The translations under genes and the position numbers were made by a program. Positions 29,508-40,271 of a stretch of DNA of 64,000 nucleotides are shown here, one piece after another. The DNA comes from Asaia bogorensis (lineage in GTDB: Bacteria; Pseudomonadota; Alphaproteobacteria; Acetobacterales; Acetobacteraceae). Position 1 is the stretch's first letter, and each line of letters begins with the position of its first letter. The stretch spans positions 62,001-126,000 of the forward strand of contig CALQTN020000001.1 in assembly GCA_943333505.2 (NCBI GenBank), read 5' to 3'. The notes under the pieces are model-generated. The model saw only the letters and a program-made list of their open reading frames with translations, was not told the origin of the DNA and ran no database searches.

Positions 29508-31115
29508 TTACGCCTTCGGCGGCAGCCCCTGGCGACGCAGGAAGGTCGGGATTTCGAGATCGGAATCGGCGGTCCCAGCACCCTGGACAGCATCCAAGGC
29601 TTGCTGCGCCACCGGCGCCTGACGCGGCGCGGGCGGCGCCACTGCAACAGCCGCCTGCTCGGCCACGGGCGCCACCGGCTTGAAGGCCTGGGTGACGATC
29701 GAGAACAGTGACTGCCGACGTGGCGGCGCTTCGCCCTTGGGTTGCGCGGTGACAGGTTGCTGATGGCGCTTTTGGATCTGGCGCGGCGGCAGCGGGGTAT
29801 CGTCGATGGGCGGCGCAACCCGGGGTTCTTGCGCGGGGGCGCGGAGGATTTCAGCGGTCTGCTCCGGCCGCGGCGGTAACGGGGTAACGCGCTGCACCGG
29901 CTGGCTCGCCGGCGGTGCCTGGGTCGGCATTTCCGCCGGGGTCACGCGCGGCGGCGTCGCCCAACCGCTTGCGGGTTGCGGCTGCGGACGGGCTGCAAGC
30001 GGAATTTCAGGAACCAGGGATATCGGCGACGCGCTCGCGCCACTGGCTGTTGGGCTGTCGATGCTGGTGCCCGACACGGCATGCACCGCACCACCGCCAA
30101 CGGCCACCAGGCGCGGACGTTCCTCGTTACGCGGCTGGCTGGTCGCCGAGTCGATGCCGGTTGCAACGACCGAGACAACCACGCGACCCGCGAGGCTTTC
30201 ATCGATCGCCGAGCCGAAAATGATGTTGGCGTCGGGATGGACTTCCTTGCCGATGCGGGTGGCGGCTTCATCAACCTCAAACAACGTGAGGTCTTCGCCG
30301 CCGGTGATGTTGATCAGCAGGCCCTTGGCGCCGGCCATGCTGGCTTGTTCGAGCAGCGGATTCTGGATCGCCTGCTCGGCGGCACGCAGCGCGCGGCCTT
30401 CGCCCTCGGCTTCGCCAGTGCCCATCATCGCAGTGCCCATCTCGGCCATCACGGTGCGGATATCGGCGAAATCGAGATTGACCAGCCCAGGCGCCACCAT
30501 CAGATCGGTGACCCCGCGCACGCCCTTGTAAAGCACGTTGTCGGCCATCTTGAAGGCTTCGCGCCAGCCAGTACGCTCATTGGCCATCAGGAACAGGTTC
30601 TGGTTCGGGATCACAATCAGGGTGTCAACGAACTTGGTAAGCTCGGCAATGCCGGCTTCAGCCGCGCGGGCGCGCTTCTGGCCCTCGAAAGCAAACGGCT
30701 TGGTCACAACACCGACGGTCAGGATGTCGCGTTCCCGCGCCAGCCGCGCGATGACCGGAGCGGCTCCGGTGCCGGTGCCGCCGCCCATTCCGGCGGTGAT
30801 GAAGATCATGTTGACGCCCTCGAGGTGGCGCATAAGTTCCTCGGCCGCTTCTTCCGCCGCCGCCTGGCCGATTTCCGGCTTGGCGCCTGCGCCGAGGCCG
30901 AGCGTGAGGTGCAGGCCAAGCTGAATGCGGCAATCGGCGCGCGAGTGCATCAATTGCTGGGCGTCAGTGTTGGCAACAATGAACTCCACACCCTGAAGGT
31001 TCATCGCGATCATGTTGTCGACCGCGTTGGTGCCACCGCCGCCAACACCGATCACGGTAATGCGCGGGCGGAAATCGGTGTGCGTGTGTTGTGGTATCGT
31101 CAGGTTCAGGGTCAT
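29508..31115 (-). CDS. ftsZ: Cell division protein FtsZ
   Basis: FtsZ (535 residues) is the tubulin-like GTPase that forms the division ring. The GTP-binding signature GGGTGTG, the [10 protein letters not shown]-terminal loop and the T7 loop [11 protein letters not shown] are intact. After the conserved core (to about residue 320) comes a long Pro/Gln/Ala-rich linker of about 190 residues. The C-terminal peptide [12 protein letters not shown] follows, which binds FtsA and other partners. The long linker is usual in alphaproteobacteria. It starts 58 nt after ftsA. Confidence 0.97.
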   Translation of the reverse strand: MTLNLTIPQHTHTDFRPRITVIGVGGGGTNAVDNMIAMNLQGVEFIVANTDAQQLMHSRADCRIQLGLHLTLGLGAGAKPEIGQAAAEEAAEELMRHLEGVNMIFITAGMGGGTGTGAAPVIARLARERDILTVGVVTKPFAFEGQKRARAAEAGIAELTKFVDTLIVIPNQNLFLMANERTGWREAFKMADNVLYKGVRGVTDLMVAPGLVNLDFADIRTVMAEMGTAMMGTGEAEGEGRALRAAEQAIQNPLLEQASMAGAKGLLINITGGEDLTLFEVDEAATRIGKEVHPDANIIFGSAIDESLAGRVVVSVVATGIDSATSQPRNEERPRLVAVGGGAVHAVSGTSIDSPTASGASASPISLVPEIPLAARPQPQPASGWATPPRVTPAEMPTQAPPASQPVQRVTPLPPRPEQTAEILRAPAQEPRVAPPIDDTPLPPRQIQKRHQQPVTAQPKGEAPPRRQSLFSIVTQAFKPVAPVAEQAAVAVAPPAPRQAPVAQQALDAVQGAGTADSDLEIPTFLRRQGLPPKA

Positions 31116-31173
31116 CGCGGGTCACTCCCATATTGGGTTGGCTTTATCTGGTGCAGTCGATTCGTGAACAGGT

Positions 31174-32481
31174 TCAGGCCCGTTCGCGGAGAAAATTAAC
31201 AAAGCGGCGAAACCGGCCTTTCGGCCGTTCTGCTTCGAAGTCGATGTCGTGCAGCGGTCGCGCATTGCCGGCAGCCCAGCCGAGCAGGCCGATCAGGGTC
31301 GCGAATGCCGGACCGCTGGCAGCGTCCGGCAGACCGCGTGGCAATACCGGCCGGCCGATGCGGACCTGGCGGCCCAGCACGCGCTGGGCGAGGTCGGACA
31401 TCCCCGATAGCTGGCTTGCCCCGCCGGTCAGCACCACACGATGGGCGGCAGCACGACCAAGACCCTCCTGTTCCAGACGCTGGCGCACCAACTCGAAGGT
31501 TTCCTCAAGCCGTGGCTTGATGATGTTCACCACCATGCTGCGCGGAACCTTGTGGATCTGTTCGTCTTCTTCGCCCACCTGTGGGACTGGGAGAAACTCG
31601 CGGTCGTCATCCGGGCTACCCTCGGCGTTGCCGAACATCGTCTTGAGCCGCTCGGCATGGGCGGTGGGGGTAGACAGCACGTTGGCAATATCGCGGGTGA
31701 CATGCACGCCGCCGAGCGGCAACTGGGCGGTGTATTGCAAATGCCCGTTGGCGTAGACCGCCATGCCGGTGGTGCCGCCCCCCATATCGAGTACGGTCAC
31801 ACCGAGTTGGCGTTCATCACGGTCGAGCACCGCCTGGGCCGCTGCCATCGGAGCCGCCACCAACTCACTGATTTCGAGGTCGCCGCGGGCAAGGCAAGCA
31901 TCGAGGGTCCGCAACGCGGTGGTTGCGGCATCGATCACGTGCACCCGGCCATACAGGCTGTCGCAGAAGAGGCCGCGTGGATCGTCCAGGCCCTCGCTGT
32001 CATCGGCGGCAAAATCCAGCGGCAAGGCATGGATAAGGGTGCGGCCTTCGGATGCCATCCGACTGCGTGCATCGAGCAGCATCCGCCGGATATCAGCCTG
32101 CACCACGGCGCGGCCACCGATCTGGGCTTGCAGGTTCAGCACCTGGCTGCGCGGCTGGCCGCAGGACAGGTTGACGGTGACGGTACGCAGTCGCACCCCG
32201 GCTTCTTCTTCCGCCTGGCCGACAGCGGCCCGGATTGCACGTTCGGCCTCGGCAATGTCGATCACCGCCCCTGCCCGCACGCCCCGGCCTTTCTGCCAGC
32301 CAAAGCCGATAACCCGCAGGCTCATATCCGACTCGCTGCGTCCAATGGCGCAGGTGATCTTGCTGGTGCCGATATCGAGCACCCCGAAGGCCCCGGACTG
32401 GCGGGGTTTACCGCGCGGCGGATCACCCGGCTCGCTGGCTTTGGGTGGCTGGGGCAGCAAGCGGCGCGGAATTTCGTTCAC
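31174..32481 (-). CDS. ftsA: Cell division protein FtsA
   Basis: FtsA (435 residues) is the actin-like protein that ties FtsZ to the membrane. The ATP-binding motifs FGVLDIGTSKITCAIG and VLDMGGGTTGMAVY are present, and the amphipathic membrane-targeting helix is at the C-terminus (GRFRRFVNFLRER). The start is GTG at 32481, overlapping the ftsQ TGA (GTGA), so translation is coupled. Confidence 0.96.
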   Translation of the reverse strand: MNEIPRRLLPQPPKASEPGDPPRGKPRQSGAFGVLDIGTSKITCAIGRSESDMSLRVIGFGWQKGRGVRAGAVIDIAEAERAIRAAVGQAEEEAGVRLRTVTVNLSCGQPRSQVLNLQAQIGGRAVVQADIRRMLLDARSRMASEGRTLIHALPLDFAADDSEGLDDPRGLFCDSLYGRVHVIDAATTALRTLDACLARGDLEISELVAAPMAAAQAVLDRDERQLGVTVLDMGGGTTGMAVYANGHLQYTAQLPLGGVHVTRDIANVLSTPTAHAERLKTMFGNAEGSPDDDREFLPVPQVGEEDEQIHKVPRSMVVNIIKPRLEETFELVRQRLEQEGLGRAAAHRVVLTGGASQLSGMSDLAQRVLGRQVRIGRPVLPRGLPDAASGPAFATLIGLLGWAAGNARPLHDIDFEAERPKGRFRRFVNFLRERA

Positions 32482-33434
32482 GTCTTTCTCCCGGTCTGGC
32501 TTGCGGTATTGGGCGGCGGGGCGGATTGCGGCGTTTTGGAGTCGCTGTTGGGCCGCAGCGTCAACCGGTCCGGTAGGCGGAGATCGACGAGCTTCAACGA
32601 TCGGTCGAGCACGGCGTGGCTCGCCTGCAATTCGACCAGCCGGGCGAGCGCCTGCATCGCGGCACCTTCGGGGAGCAGCACCTCGGTGCCACCTTTCATT
32701 TGCAGATTCCAGCGCCGTGCACCGATCCAGGTCGCGGTTTCCACCCGGGCCTGCACGCTTGGCTGGGTCGCGAGCGCATCGATGAGATCCGCTGCTGCCT
32801 TTTTGGCGCCTTCGCCGGCCACCAGCAAAAGCTCGGCCGAGAACGCCGCAACATCATCGTCCAACACCTCGCCTGCCCGATCGATCAGAAAGAACTCGCG
32901 CTTTTCCTGATAGACCGCGAACGGGCGCCGTTCGTTGATCTGCACCACGATGGTACCGGGCAGCCGGCGCAGCACATTGGCCGACTGCACCCATTTGATC
33001 GCTTCGAGTCGCTTCTGGGCATCGCGCGGCGAAAACGCCAGAATCGGATCGCCCTTACGAATGCTGAGCGCCCGCGCGATCGCCAGGAGCGGAGTTTTCT
33101 CGCGGCCTTCGAGCACGATGTCGGTCACCTTGAGGCCGGCGCGGGCGCCGAGATCGCCGAGTCGATCGCCAAAATCCGCGCCCTGGCCGAGCGATTGAAA
33201 GCCGGTGAACGCGAGCGCACCGCCCGCCAGCACCAGCATTACCAGCAATGCCGTGCGCAATTGTGCACGGGTGCGTCGCCAGATCAGCCGGCGGCGGCTC
33301 GGCCGGTCGGGCATCGCCCATGCCGCGGCCGCTTTCGGTTCTTCCATGGGATCCGCAGCCTGGGCCGTTGGCACAGGAACGATGCGTCGGCGTGGCGCGG
33401 CGCCGTCAGGGCCCGGAGATTTCACCCGCGACAT
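32478..33434 (-). CDS. ftsQ: Cell division protein FtsQ
   Basis: FtsQ (318 residues) is a bitopic divisome protein. A cytoplasmic N-terminus of about 80 residues (basic and Pro-rich) precedes a single membrane helix (LLVMLVLAGGALAFTGF). A POTRA domain follows (VTDIVLEGREKTP), then the beta domain. ATG 33434 (MSRVKSPGPDG) is chosen because GGAG lies 8 nt upstream. The start overlaps the end of ddl by 13 nt. Confidence 0.94.
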   Translation of the reverse strand: MSRVKSPGPDGAAPRRRIVPVPTAQAADPMEEPKAAAAWAMPDRPSRRRLIWRRTRAQLRTALLVMLVLAGGALAFTGFQSLGQGADFGDRLGDLGARAGLKVTDIVLEGREKTPLLAIARALSIRKGDPILAFSPRDAQKRLEAIKWVQSANVLRRLPGTIVVQINERRPFAVYQEKREFFLIDRAGEVLDDDVAAFSAELLLVAGEGAKKAAADLIDALATQPSVQARVETATWIGARRWNLQMKGGTEVLLPEGAAMQALARLVELQASHAVLDRSLKLVDLRLPDRLTLRPNSDSKTPQSAPPPNTASQTGRKT

Positions 33435-34339
33435 GACGCGTTCTCCACCATCCACGCGCACAGGCTGGGGAAGTCCATACCGTGATGGGCCGCTTGTTCG
33501 GGCAGCAGCGAGGTCGGCGTCAGGCCCGGCTGGGTGTTGACTTCGAGCAGGATCAACCGACCAGGCTCACCGGCGGTGTCGTCGTAGCGAAAATCCGACC
33601 GTGTCGCGCCCCGGCAGCCCAGGGCGCGATGGGCGGCAAGGGCGACGTCCTTGGCCTGCTGATAGATCGCCGGGTGGATGGCGGCGGGAATGATGTGGCG
33701 CGAACCACCCGCAGCGTATTTGGCTTCGTAATCGTAAAACAGATTAGTTGAGGTGATGTCGGTGACATCGAGCGCCCGATCGCCCATTACGCCCACGGTC
33801 AATTCGCGCCCGGGAATGAATTCCTCGACCAGCGCGGTGGGGCCGAAACGCCAGGTGGCAGCAACCTCAGCCCGGCGATTGCCACCGTCGCGCATGATCT
33901 CGACGCCAACCGATGACCCTTCATTGACGGGCTTGATCACATAGGGCAACGGCAACGGATCGGCATGTTCGAGGGCGGCGATATCGACCACTGCGCCACG
34001 CGCGACCGGCAGTCCGGCTGCCAGAAACACTGCCCGGGCCGCCGCCTTGTCCATCGCAACTGCTGACGCACGGACCCCGGAATGGGTGTAGGGAATGGCG
34101 AGCCAATCCAGCACACCCTGGATCGCGCCATCTTCGCCGAACCGGCCATGCAGCGCGTTGAACACGACATCGGGGCGCGGATCGAGCGCGCGCAACACCG
34201 CGGCCAGATCGCTGCCGACTTCCACCGGGGTGACGTCGTAGCCGGCGACGCGCAAGGCCGCGATCACCTGACGGCCCGATGACAGGCTGACCTCGCGCTC
34301 GGCCGACATGCCGCCAAACAGGACTGCAACCCGGGTCAT
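33422..34339 (-). CDS. ddl: D-alanine--D-alanine ligase
   Basis: An ATP-grasp ligase (305 residues) that makes D-Ala-D-Ala for the MurF step. Motifs: VLFGGMSAEREVSLSSG at the N-terminus, ALHGRFGEDGAIQG, VIKPVNEGSSVGVEI, and the metal-binding end LLEVNTQPGLTPTSLLPEQA. It overlaps murB by 4 nt upstream and ftsQ by 13 nt downstream. Confidence 0.96.
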   Translation of the reverse strand: MTRVAVLFGGMSAEREVSLSSGRQVIAALRVAGYDVTPVEVGSDLAAVLRALDPRPDVVFNALHGRFGEDGAIQGVLDWLAIPYTHSGVRASAVAMDKAAARAVFLAAGLPVARGAVVDIAALEHADPLPLPYVIKPVNEGSSVGVEIMRDGGNRRAEVAATWRFGPTALVEEFIPGRELTVGVMGDRALDVTDITSTNLFYDYEAKYAAGGSRHIIPAAIHPAIYQQAKDVALAAHRALGCRGATRSDFRYDDTAGEPGRLILLEVNTQPGLTPTSLLPEQAAHHGMDFPSLCAWMVENASCRG

Positions 34340-35253
34340 GCCGGCACCCCGATGCGACGAATTTCCCAGTGCAGGTCAATCCCACTGGCGGCCTGGACGC
34401 GACGGCGCAGATCCTCGCCGAGGCCTTCGATATCGGCGGCGGTGGCGTTGCCTGTGTTGATCAGAAAATTACAGTGTTTTTCCGACACCTGCGCGCCGCC
34501 ACGGATCAAGCCCCGTCCGCCGACGCTGTCGATCAACTCCCAGGCCTTCATGTCGGGCGGGTTGCGGAAGGTGGAGCCGCCGGTGCGGGCACGGACCGGT
34601 TGGCTGGCCTCGCGTGCGGCACGGATTTCCGCCATTTCGGCCGCGATTCTATGCAGATCGCCGGCACGGGCACGCAACCGGGCGCGCACCACCACCGCTT
34701 CGGGTGGCAGGCTGGAATGGCGGTACGCCAAGCAGATCTGGCCAGCGGTCAGCCGGTGCAACGCACCATCCCGCGTCACGATCTCCACCCAGTCGAGGCA
34801 TCCGGCGATGTCACCGCCGTAAGCACCGGCATTCATCGCGACTGCGCCACCAATGCTGCCGGGGATGCCGCACAGGAAGGCGAGGCCGTCGAGGCCGGCG
34901 GCGGCGGCATGCTCGGCAACCGTGACATCCAATGCGCCGGCGCCGGCCACCACGCCATCGGCATCAGTTTCGATCGCGGTAAAGCCCCGGGTCAGGCGCA
35001 AGACAACGCCATGCACCCCACCGTCGCGGATGATCAGGTTCGATGCCGCACCCAGCGTCGTGACGCTGATGTCAAGCGGCAGCGCGGCAAGGAACTGGCG
35101 CAGATCGTCAACATCGGCCGGCCGAACCAGCGCCTCCGCCGGACCACCAACCCGAAACCATGTCGTCGGACCAAGCGGGGCATCGGCCTGCACCCGCCCA
35201 CGTAAGGGCGGCAGGCGATCCAGAAGGTGAAGGGTTGCAGGATCGGCCATCAT
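34336..35253 (-). CDS. murB: UDP-N-acetylenolpyruvoylglucosamine reductase MurB
   Basis: A FAD enzyme (305 residues) that reduces UDP-GlcNAc-enolpyruvate to UDP-MurNAc with NADPH. Motifs: [47 protein letters not shown] and GGSTFRNP, with catalytic residues in the C-terminal part ([17 protein letters not shown]). This is the short, type I-like form. Overlaps murC and ddl by 4 nt each. Confidence 0.96.
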   Translation of the reverse strand: MMADPATLHLLDRLPPLRGRVQADAPLGPTTWFRVGGPAEALVRPADVDDLRQFLAALPLDISVTTLGAASNLIIRDGGVHGVVLRLTRGFTAIETDADGVVAGAGALDVTVAEHAAAAGLDGLAFLCGIPGSIGGAVAMNAGAYGGDIAGCLDWVEIVTRDGALHRLTAGQICLAYRHSSLPPEAVVVRARLRARAGDLHRIAAEMAEIRAAREASQPVRARTGGSTFRNPPDMKAWELIDSVGGRGLIRGGAQVSEKHCNFLINTGNATAADIEGLGEDLRRRVQAASGIDLHWEIRRIGVPA

Positions 35254-36677
35254 CGCTTTGGCGTCCTGGGGCCTTGCAGAGCGGCAAGTTGCGCGGGCAG
35301 CGCCTGGGCCCAGGCAGTAATGTTGCCGGCGCCGAGGCAGACCACCAGATCGCCTGGCTTGGCAATGGCGTGGACCATTTCGGCGAGATGGGTCGGGCTC
35401 GGCAACGGCACTACGCTGCGATGCCCGCTGGCGCGCAGGCCCTCGACCAGGGCATCGCGGTTGATGCCGTCAATCGGTGGCTCGCCGGCGGCGTAGACAT
35501 CGGCCACGATCACCGTGCCAGCTTCGTTCATGCAGGTGCAGAACTCGCTGAACAGGCTTGCCAGGCGGGTGTAGCGATGCGGTTGCACCACCGCGATCAC
35601 GTTATTGGCCCCGGTCTGGCGGGCAGCTTTCAGGACCGCGGCGATTTCGACAGGGTGGTGGCCGTAATCATCGATGACGACGATGCCGCCCGCATCACCG
35701 GTGCGGGTGAAACGGCGCTTGACGCCCTTGAAGCCGAGGAAGGCGGATTTGATGCTGTCAGCGTCGATATCCATCTCAACCGCAATTGCGATCGCCGCCA
35801 ATGCGTTGGAAACATTGTGCTGCCCGACCATCGGCAGACGGAACGGACCCATCTGCTTGGTTCGTCCGGTGATCCTGTCGGTAACCCCGACATGAAAGGT
35901 CGAGCCGTTGGTGTCGGCGTTCAGACGTTCGCCGCGCACATCCGCCTGCGGCGAAAACCCATAGGTGATGATGCGGCGATCCGACAGACGCGGGATCATC
36001 TGCTGCACAGCGGGGTGGTCGATGCACAGCACCGCAAAGCCGTAGAACGGCACATTCTGCACGAATTGCTCGAAGCCGCCGAGCATGGCTTCCGCCGTGC
36101 CCCAATGGTCGAGATGCTCGGGGTCCATGTTGGTAACGACCGCAATCGTGGCCGGCAGACGCAGGAAGGTGCCGTCGCTTTCATCGGCCTCGACAACCAT
36201 CCACTCGCCGTCGCCCAGGCGGGTGTTGCTGCCATAGGCTTCGATGATGCCGCCATTGATCACCATCGGGTCAAGCCGGGCGGCTTCCAGAACGGCTGCC
36301 ACCATCGATGTCGTGGTGGTCTTGCCGTGGCTGCCACCGACGGCGATGGCCCAGCGCAGCCGCATCAGTTCGGCGAGCATTTCGGCGCGGCGCACCACCG
36401 GGATCAGCCGTTCGCGCGCGGCCTGGACCTCGGGGTTGCCGGATTTGACGGCAGTCGAGGTAACCACCACCTGGGCGGCGCCCAGATTGGCTGCGGCATG
36501 TCCGATAAAGACCTGAATGCCCGCAGCCCGGAGGCGGGCAACATTGCTGCCCTCGGCGATGTCGCTGCCCTGCACGGTGTAACCGAGATTATGCAGCACC
36601 TCGGCAATGCCGGACATGCCAATGCCGCCAATTCCGACGAAATGAATAGCGCCAATCGAACGTGGCATCGCCCTCAT
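35250..36677 (-). CDS. murC: UDP-N-acetylmuramate--L-alanine ligase MurC
   Basis: A Mur ligase (475 residues) that adds L-Ala to UDP-MurNAc. The N-terminus [17 protein letters not shown] is diagnostic, with the ATP-binding [12 protein letters not shown] and the central [11 protein letters not shown]-type motif ([15 protein letters not shown]). ATG 36677 ([13 protein letters not shown]) overlaps the murG TGA; the 45 residues open upstream are not family-like and are dropped. Confidence 0.96.
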   Translation of the reverse strand: MRAMPRSIGAIHFVGIGGIGMSGIAEVLHNLGYTVQGSDIAEGSNVARLRAAGIQVFIGHAAANLGAAQVVVTSTAVKSGNPEVQAARERLIPVVRRAEMLAELMRLRWAIAVGGSHGKTTTTSMVAAVLEAARLDPMVINGGIIEAYGSNTRLGDGEWMVVEADESDGTFLRLPATIAVVTNMDPEHLDHWGTAEAMLGGFEQFVQNVPFYGFAVLCIDHPAVQQMIPRLSDRRIITYGFSPQADVRGERLNADTNGSTFHVGVTDRITGRTKQMGPFRLPMVGQHNVSNALAAIAIAVEMDIDADSIKSAFLGFKGVKRRFTRTGDAGGIVVIDDYGHHPVEIAAVLKAARQTGANNVIAVVQPHRYTRLASLFSEFCTCMNEAGTVIVADVYAAGEPPIDGINRDALVEGLRASGHRSVVPLPSPTHLAEMVHAIAKPGDLVVCLGAGNITAWAQALPAQLAALQGPRTPKR

Positions 36678-37789
36678 GGCGTGATCTCCTGACGGGCGTG
36701 AAACTGGACGAGATCGGCGAGCGCGCTTGCTGCATGGGGCTGGGCGAGCGCGCTCGCGGCGGCGGCGGCACGGGTCAGCGTGGTCGGAGCGGCCAGCAGG
36801 CTCGCAAGGCATTCGGCCAGAGCATCGGCGGTGAAATCGGGCTGCGCGATGAGCCAGGCCGCGCCACCCGCCGCAAGACCCTCGGCGTTGGCAGTCTGGT
36901 GATCGTCGATTGCGGATGGCAGTGGCACCAGAATGCTTGGCCGTCCTGCGACCGCAAGTTCGGCAATGGTTGACGCCCCGGCGCGCGCGATCACCAGATG
37001 GGCGGCGCGCAGCAGGTCATCGACATTGGGGAAGAAGCTGGACAGCGTCGCCTCGGTTGCGAGGGCTGCGTAGGCGTCGCGCACTGCCGGCAGATCTTCG
37101 CTGCGACATTGCTGGGTTATTGCCAGGCGCGCGCGCAAGTCGGCCGGCAGACGCGCGATGGCCTGCGGCACCACATCGCTGAACACCCGCGCGCCGAGCG
37201 AACCGCCCAGCACCAGAAGCTGGATGCGATCGGCGGGAGGCACAAAGCCGGTGCCATAAAGGGCCGCAACCGACGGGCGCACGGGTGTGCCGGTCAAGAC
37301 AGTTGCCACGCCCTTGGGCACGGAGCGGATCTCGGCAAAGCTGGTGGCAACGCTATCAGCGAAGCGCGACAGAAAGCGATTGGCCCGGCCGAGCACCGCG
37401 TTCTGCTCGTGCAGGATAATCACCGGACGGGGCTTCAACAACCGTGCGGCCAGCACCGGCGCAACGCTTGGGTAGCCGCCAAAGGCGACCACCGCCGACG
37501 GGTTGAGCCGCGCCATGATCCGGCGCGCCTGGACTGTGCCGGCGGCAAGGAAAGCGGCCGCCTTGATCGCCCGCACCCAGCCGCGCCCGGCAATGCCGGC
37601 GCCACGGATCACGAAGCGTTCGGTATTGGCGAATACTGCGGATGTCAGGCCGGCGGATCGGGCATCGGTCAACAACACGACCCGTTCGCCCCGGGCCAGC
37701 AACTCCGCCGCCAGTGCCTCGGCGGGAAAGAAATGCCCGCCCGTACCGCCAGCCGCAATCACGATCGGGCGCACCATCGGGCCCCTCAT
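36674..37789 (-). CDS. murG: Lipid II synthase MurG
   Basis: A GT28 glycosyltransferase (371 residues) that transfers GlcNAc to lipid I on the inner face of the membrane. Motifs: [23 protein letters not shown]-type [44 protein letters not shown], and [23 protein letters not shown]. Its start overlaps the ftsW stop by 4 nt. Confidence 0.96.
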   Translation of the reverse strand: MRGPMVRPIVIAAGGTGGHFFPAEALAAELLARGERVVLLTDARSAGLTSAVFANTERFVIRGAGIAGRGWVRAIKAAAFLAAGTVQARRIMARLNPSAVVAFGGYPSVAPVLAARLLKPRPVIILHEQNAVLGRANRFLSRFADSVATSFAEIRSVPKGVATVLTGTPVRPSVAALYGTGFVPPADRIQLLVLGGSLGARVFSDVVPQAIARLPADLRARLAITQQCRSEDLPAVRDAYAALATEATLSSFFPNVDDLLRAAHLVIARAGASTIAELAVAGRPSILVPLPSAIDDHQTANAEGLAAGGAAWLIAQPDFTADALAECLASLLAAPTTLTRAAAAASALAQPHAASALADLVQFHARQEITP

Positions 37790-38922
37790 GTCGGTTCACT
37801 CGGAATGCGGCGGCGGGTCAACGCCAGCATCATGCCGATGCCGAGTGCCACCGCGAGCGCCGACGATCCGCCATAGGAAATGAATGGCAAGGTCATGCCC
37901 TTGGGTGGGATCAGCCCGAGGGTGGATGCCATGTTGACCCAGGCCTGCAATCCAAAACCGCAGGCAAGGCCGGTTACCGCCAGCACCACGAACAGATCGC
38001 GTTCCTGCAACTGGCGCATCAGCGCCCGCAGCACAATGAAGGCGAACACCGCGAGAATGAAGATGCAGACCAGCAGACCGAATTCCTCGCCGGCGACGGC
38101 AAAGACAAAATCGGCATGGGCGTCGGGGATGAAGTCCTTAACCCGACCTTCGCCGGCGCCGCGTCCGAGCAGGCCGCCACTGCCAAAGGCCTGCATCGAG
38201 CGGTCGATCTGCGAGGTGCCGTCGCTGCGATTGGGGTGGAGAAATCCTTCGACCCGGTCATGAAAATGGCCAATGAAGGTGTAGGCGGCGACCCCGCCGG
38301 CAGCGATCAGACCAGCCACGCCCACAGTCAGGAAAATGTTCAGCCCGTTGACGAAAAGCTGGACCACAAACACGCCGAGCAACACCGCCAGCATGCCGAT
38401 ATCAGGTTGGGCTTTCAGCAACAGGCCAATGACGGCCATGACCACGAGCGCAGCCGCGGGCCAGATCAGCCGGCGGAGCCAATTGGTCTCACGCCGACCT
38501 TCCGATAGCAGCCAGGCAGCGACCACAGCGAAGCACGGCTTGAGAAATTCGCTCGGCTGCATCGACATGCCGGGCAGGCTCACCCAGCGCCTGGCGCCTT
38601 TGATTTCCATCCCGACAATCAAGGTCATCGCGGTCATTCCGAGGGCGGCAATGCAGCCAGCCAGCGCCAGCAGACGCACGCCGCGTGGTGACAGCATGCT
38701 GACACCGATCACAATTCCAATTGCGATCAGCAGGAAGAACACCTGCTTGAGAATGAAAACGTCACGCGAGATGCGAATGCGCTCCGCCACCGCCGGGCTT
38801 GCGGCCAGCATCATCACGTAGCCGACGCCGATCAGCACGGCGATGCTGACCAGCGTCAGCCGGTCCACCGTCCACCACCAGCGGCCGAGGACCGAGTTAT
38901 CCGCGCGGGTGAAGTCAGACAT
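37786..38922 (-). CDS. ftsW: Septal peptidoglycan polymerase FtsW
   Basis: A SEDS-family membrane protein (378 residues) with about ten membrane helices that polymerises lipid II with FtsI at the septum. Conserved pieces include RWVSLPGMSMQPSEFLKP, NRSDGTSQIDRSMQAFGSGGLLGRGAGEG and FISYGGSSALAVALGIGMML. Shares one nucleotide with the murD stop (TAATG). Confidence 0.95.
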   Translation of the reverse strand: MSDFTRADNSVLGRWWWTVDRLTLVSIAVLIGVGYVMMLAASPAVAERIRISRDVFILKQVFFLLIAIGIVIGVSMLSPRGVRLLALAGCIAALGMTAMTLIVGMEIKGARRWVSLPGMSMQPSEFLKPCFAVVAAWLLSEGRRETNWLRRLIWPAAALVVMAVIGLLLKAQPDIGMLAVLLGVFVVQLFVNGLNIFLTVGVAGLIAAGGVAAYTFIGHFHDRVEGFLHPNRSDGTSQIDRSMQAFGSGGLLGRGAGEGRVKDFIPDAHADFVFAVAGEEFGLLVCIFILAVFAFIVLRALMRQLQERDLFVVLAVTGLACGFGLQAWVNMASTLGLIPPKGMTLPFISYGGSSALAVALGIGMMLALTRRRIPSEPT

Positions 38923-40271
38923 TATGTGCCCTCCCGCAATTTGATGGCGGCGACCTGATCGCGGAACATGTCGCCACGCTGGTCAAAGCCAGTGAACTGG
39001 TCCCAACTCGCGCAGGCCGGGGACAGCAGAACGACCGGGGCCACGCCATCGCGTGCCGCCTGCCAGGCCTGTTCGGTTGCTTCCGTCAGCGTGCCGACGC
39101 AGCGATAAGGCACGCCGTGCCCGGCCAGGGTGGCGGCCAGGATCGGGGCGTCGCGCCCGATCAGCAGTGCCAAGCGGATGCGCGGGAAGTATTTCGTCAG
39201 CGGCTCGATCCCGCCTTCCTTGGCTTGCCCGCCGGCGATCAGGATGAAGTGGTCGTAGCAAACCATGGCCCGGGCGGTGCTGTCGGCGTTGGTGGCTTTG
39301 CTATCATTGATAAAACGAATGCCCGCGATGCTGCCGACATCTTCCTGGCGATGCGGCAGGCCGGGGTAGGACAGGATGCCGGCGGCGATTTCGGCGCGGC
39401 TGAGCCCGAGATGCAGCGCCATCGCAGACGCTGCCGCCGCATTCTGCGCGTTATGTGCGCCAGGCAGGGCACGCGCCTGCGCCAGATCGACGATCACCCC
39501 GAAGCTGTCCTGCAATAGCGTGCCGTTGGCCCAAAAATCAGCGCGGGGAACGCCCGCGATGGTGACGGCATGCAGCTCCGCCGCCATGGCGCGCGACATG
39601 TCATCCTCGATGCCCACCACCGCCAGATCGCCATCGGTCTGCCGATCAAAGATCGCCCGTTTGGCGCGCGCGTAGCCCGCCATATCGCCATGGCGGTCAA
39701 GATGATCGGGACTGAGGTTCAACATCACGGCAGCATTAAAGCGAACCGTCGCGAGCCGCTCCAACATGTAAGATGACATTTCGATCACATAAACGCCGTC
39801 ATTGCCGAGCAACGGCAGATCGAGCGCCGCAATCCCGAGATTGCCGCCCGCCGCCACTGGCCGCCCGGTGCCGGCGATCATGTGGGCGAGCAACGCGGTG
39901 GTGGTGGATTTGCCGTTGGTGCCCGTGACGCCGGCGAAGCGCGCCTGCGATCCGGCGAGACGCACGGCACGATAGAGCAATTCAACGTCCGACAGGATCG
40001 GCACGCCGGCCGCGATCGCCGTGGCGGCAATCGGGTGCGGCTTCGGCAAATGGTGCGGAATGCCGGGCGACAGCACCAGCGCGTCGAGGCCGTTCATGTC
40101 CGGTATCCGCACATCAAGTCCGATCGCCGCCACGCGTGCCGCTTCGGTATCATCCCAGACCGTTACGGCAGCCCCCAACGCCACCAACCGGCGCGCCACC
40201 GGCAGGCCGTTCCTGCCCAGGCCGATAACGGCAAACCGCAATCCCGCAAAAAGATTGGTCGGGAAATTCAC
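38922..40271 (-). CDS. murD: UDP-N-acetylmuramoylalanine--D-glutamate ligase MurD
   Basis: A Mur ligase (449 residues) that adds D-Glu to UDP-MurNAc-L-Ala. Motifs: LGRNGLPVARRLVALG in the N-terminal UDP-binding domain, GVTGTNGKSTTTAL ATP loop, LNLSPDHLDRHGDM, FINDSKATNADST and the C-terminal VVLLSPACASWDQFTGFDQRGD. Overlaps mraY by 4 nt. Confidence 0.96.
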   Translation of the reverse strand: MNFPTNLFAGLRFAVIGLGRNGLPVARRLVALGAAVTVWDDTEAARVAAIGLDVRIPDMNGLDALVLSPGIPHHLPKPHPIAATAIAAGVPILSDVELLYRAVRLAGSQARFAGVTGTNGKSTTTALLAHMIAGTGRPVAAGGNLGIAALDLPLLGNDGVYVIEMSSYMLERLATVRFNAAVMLNLSPDHLDRHGDMAGYARAKRAIFDRQTDGDLAVVGIEDDMSRAMAAELHAVTIAGVPRADFWANGTLLQDSFGVIVDLAQARALPGAHNAQNAAAASAMALHLGLSRAEIAAGILSYPGLPHRQEDVGSIAGIRFINDSKATNADSTARAMVCYDHFILIAGGQAKEGGIEPLTKYFPRIRLALLIGRDAPILAATLAGHGVPYRCVGTLTEATEQAWQAARDGVAPVVLLSPACASWDQFTGFDQRGDMFRDQVAAIKLREGT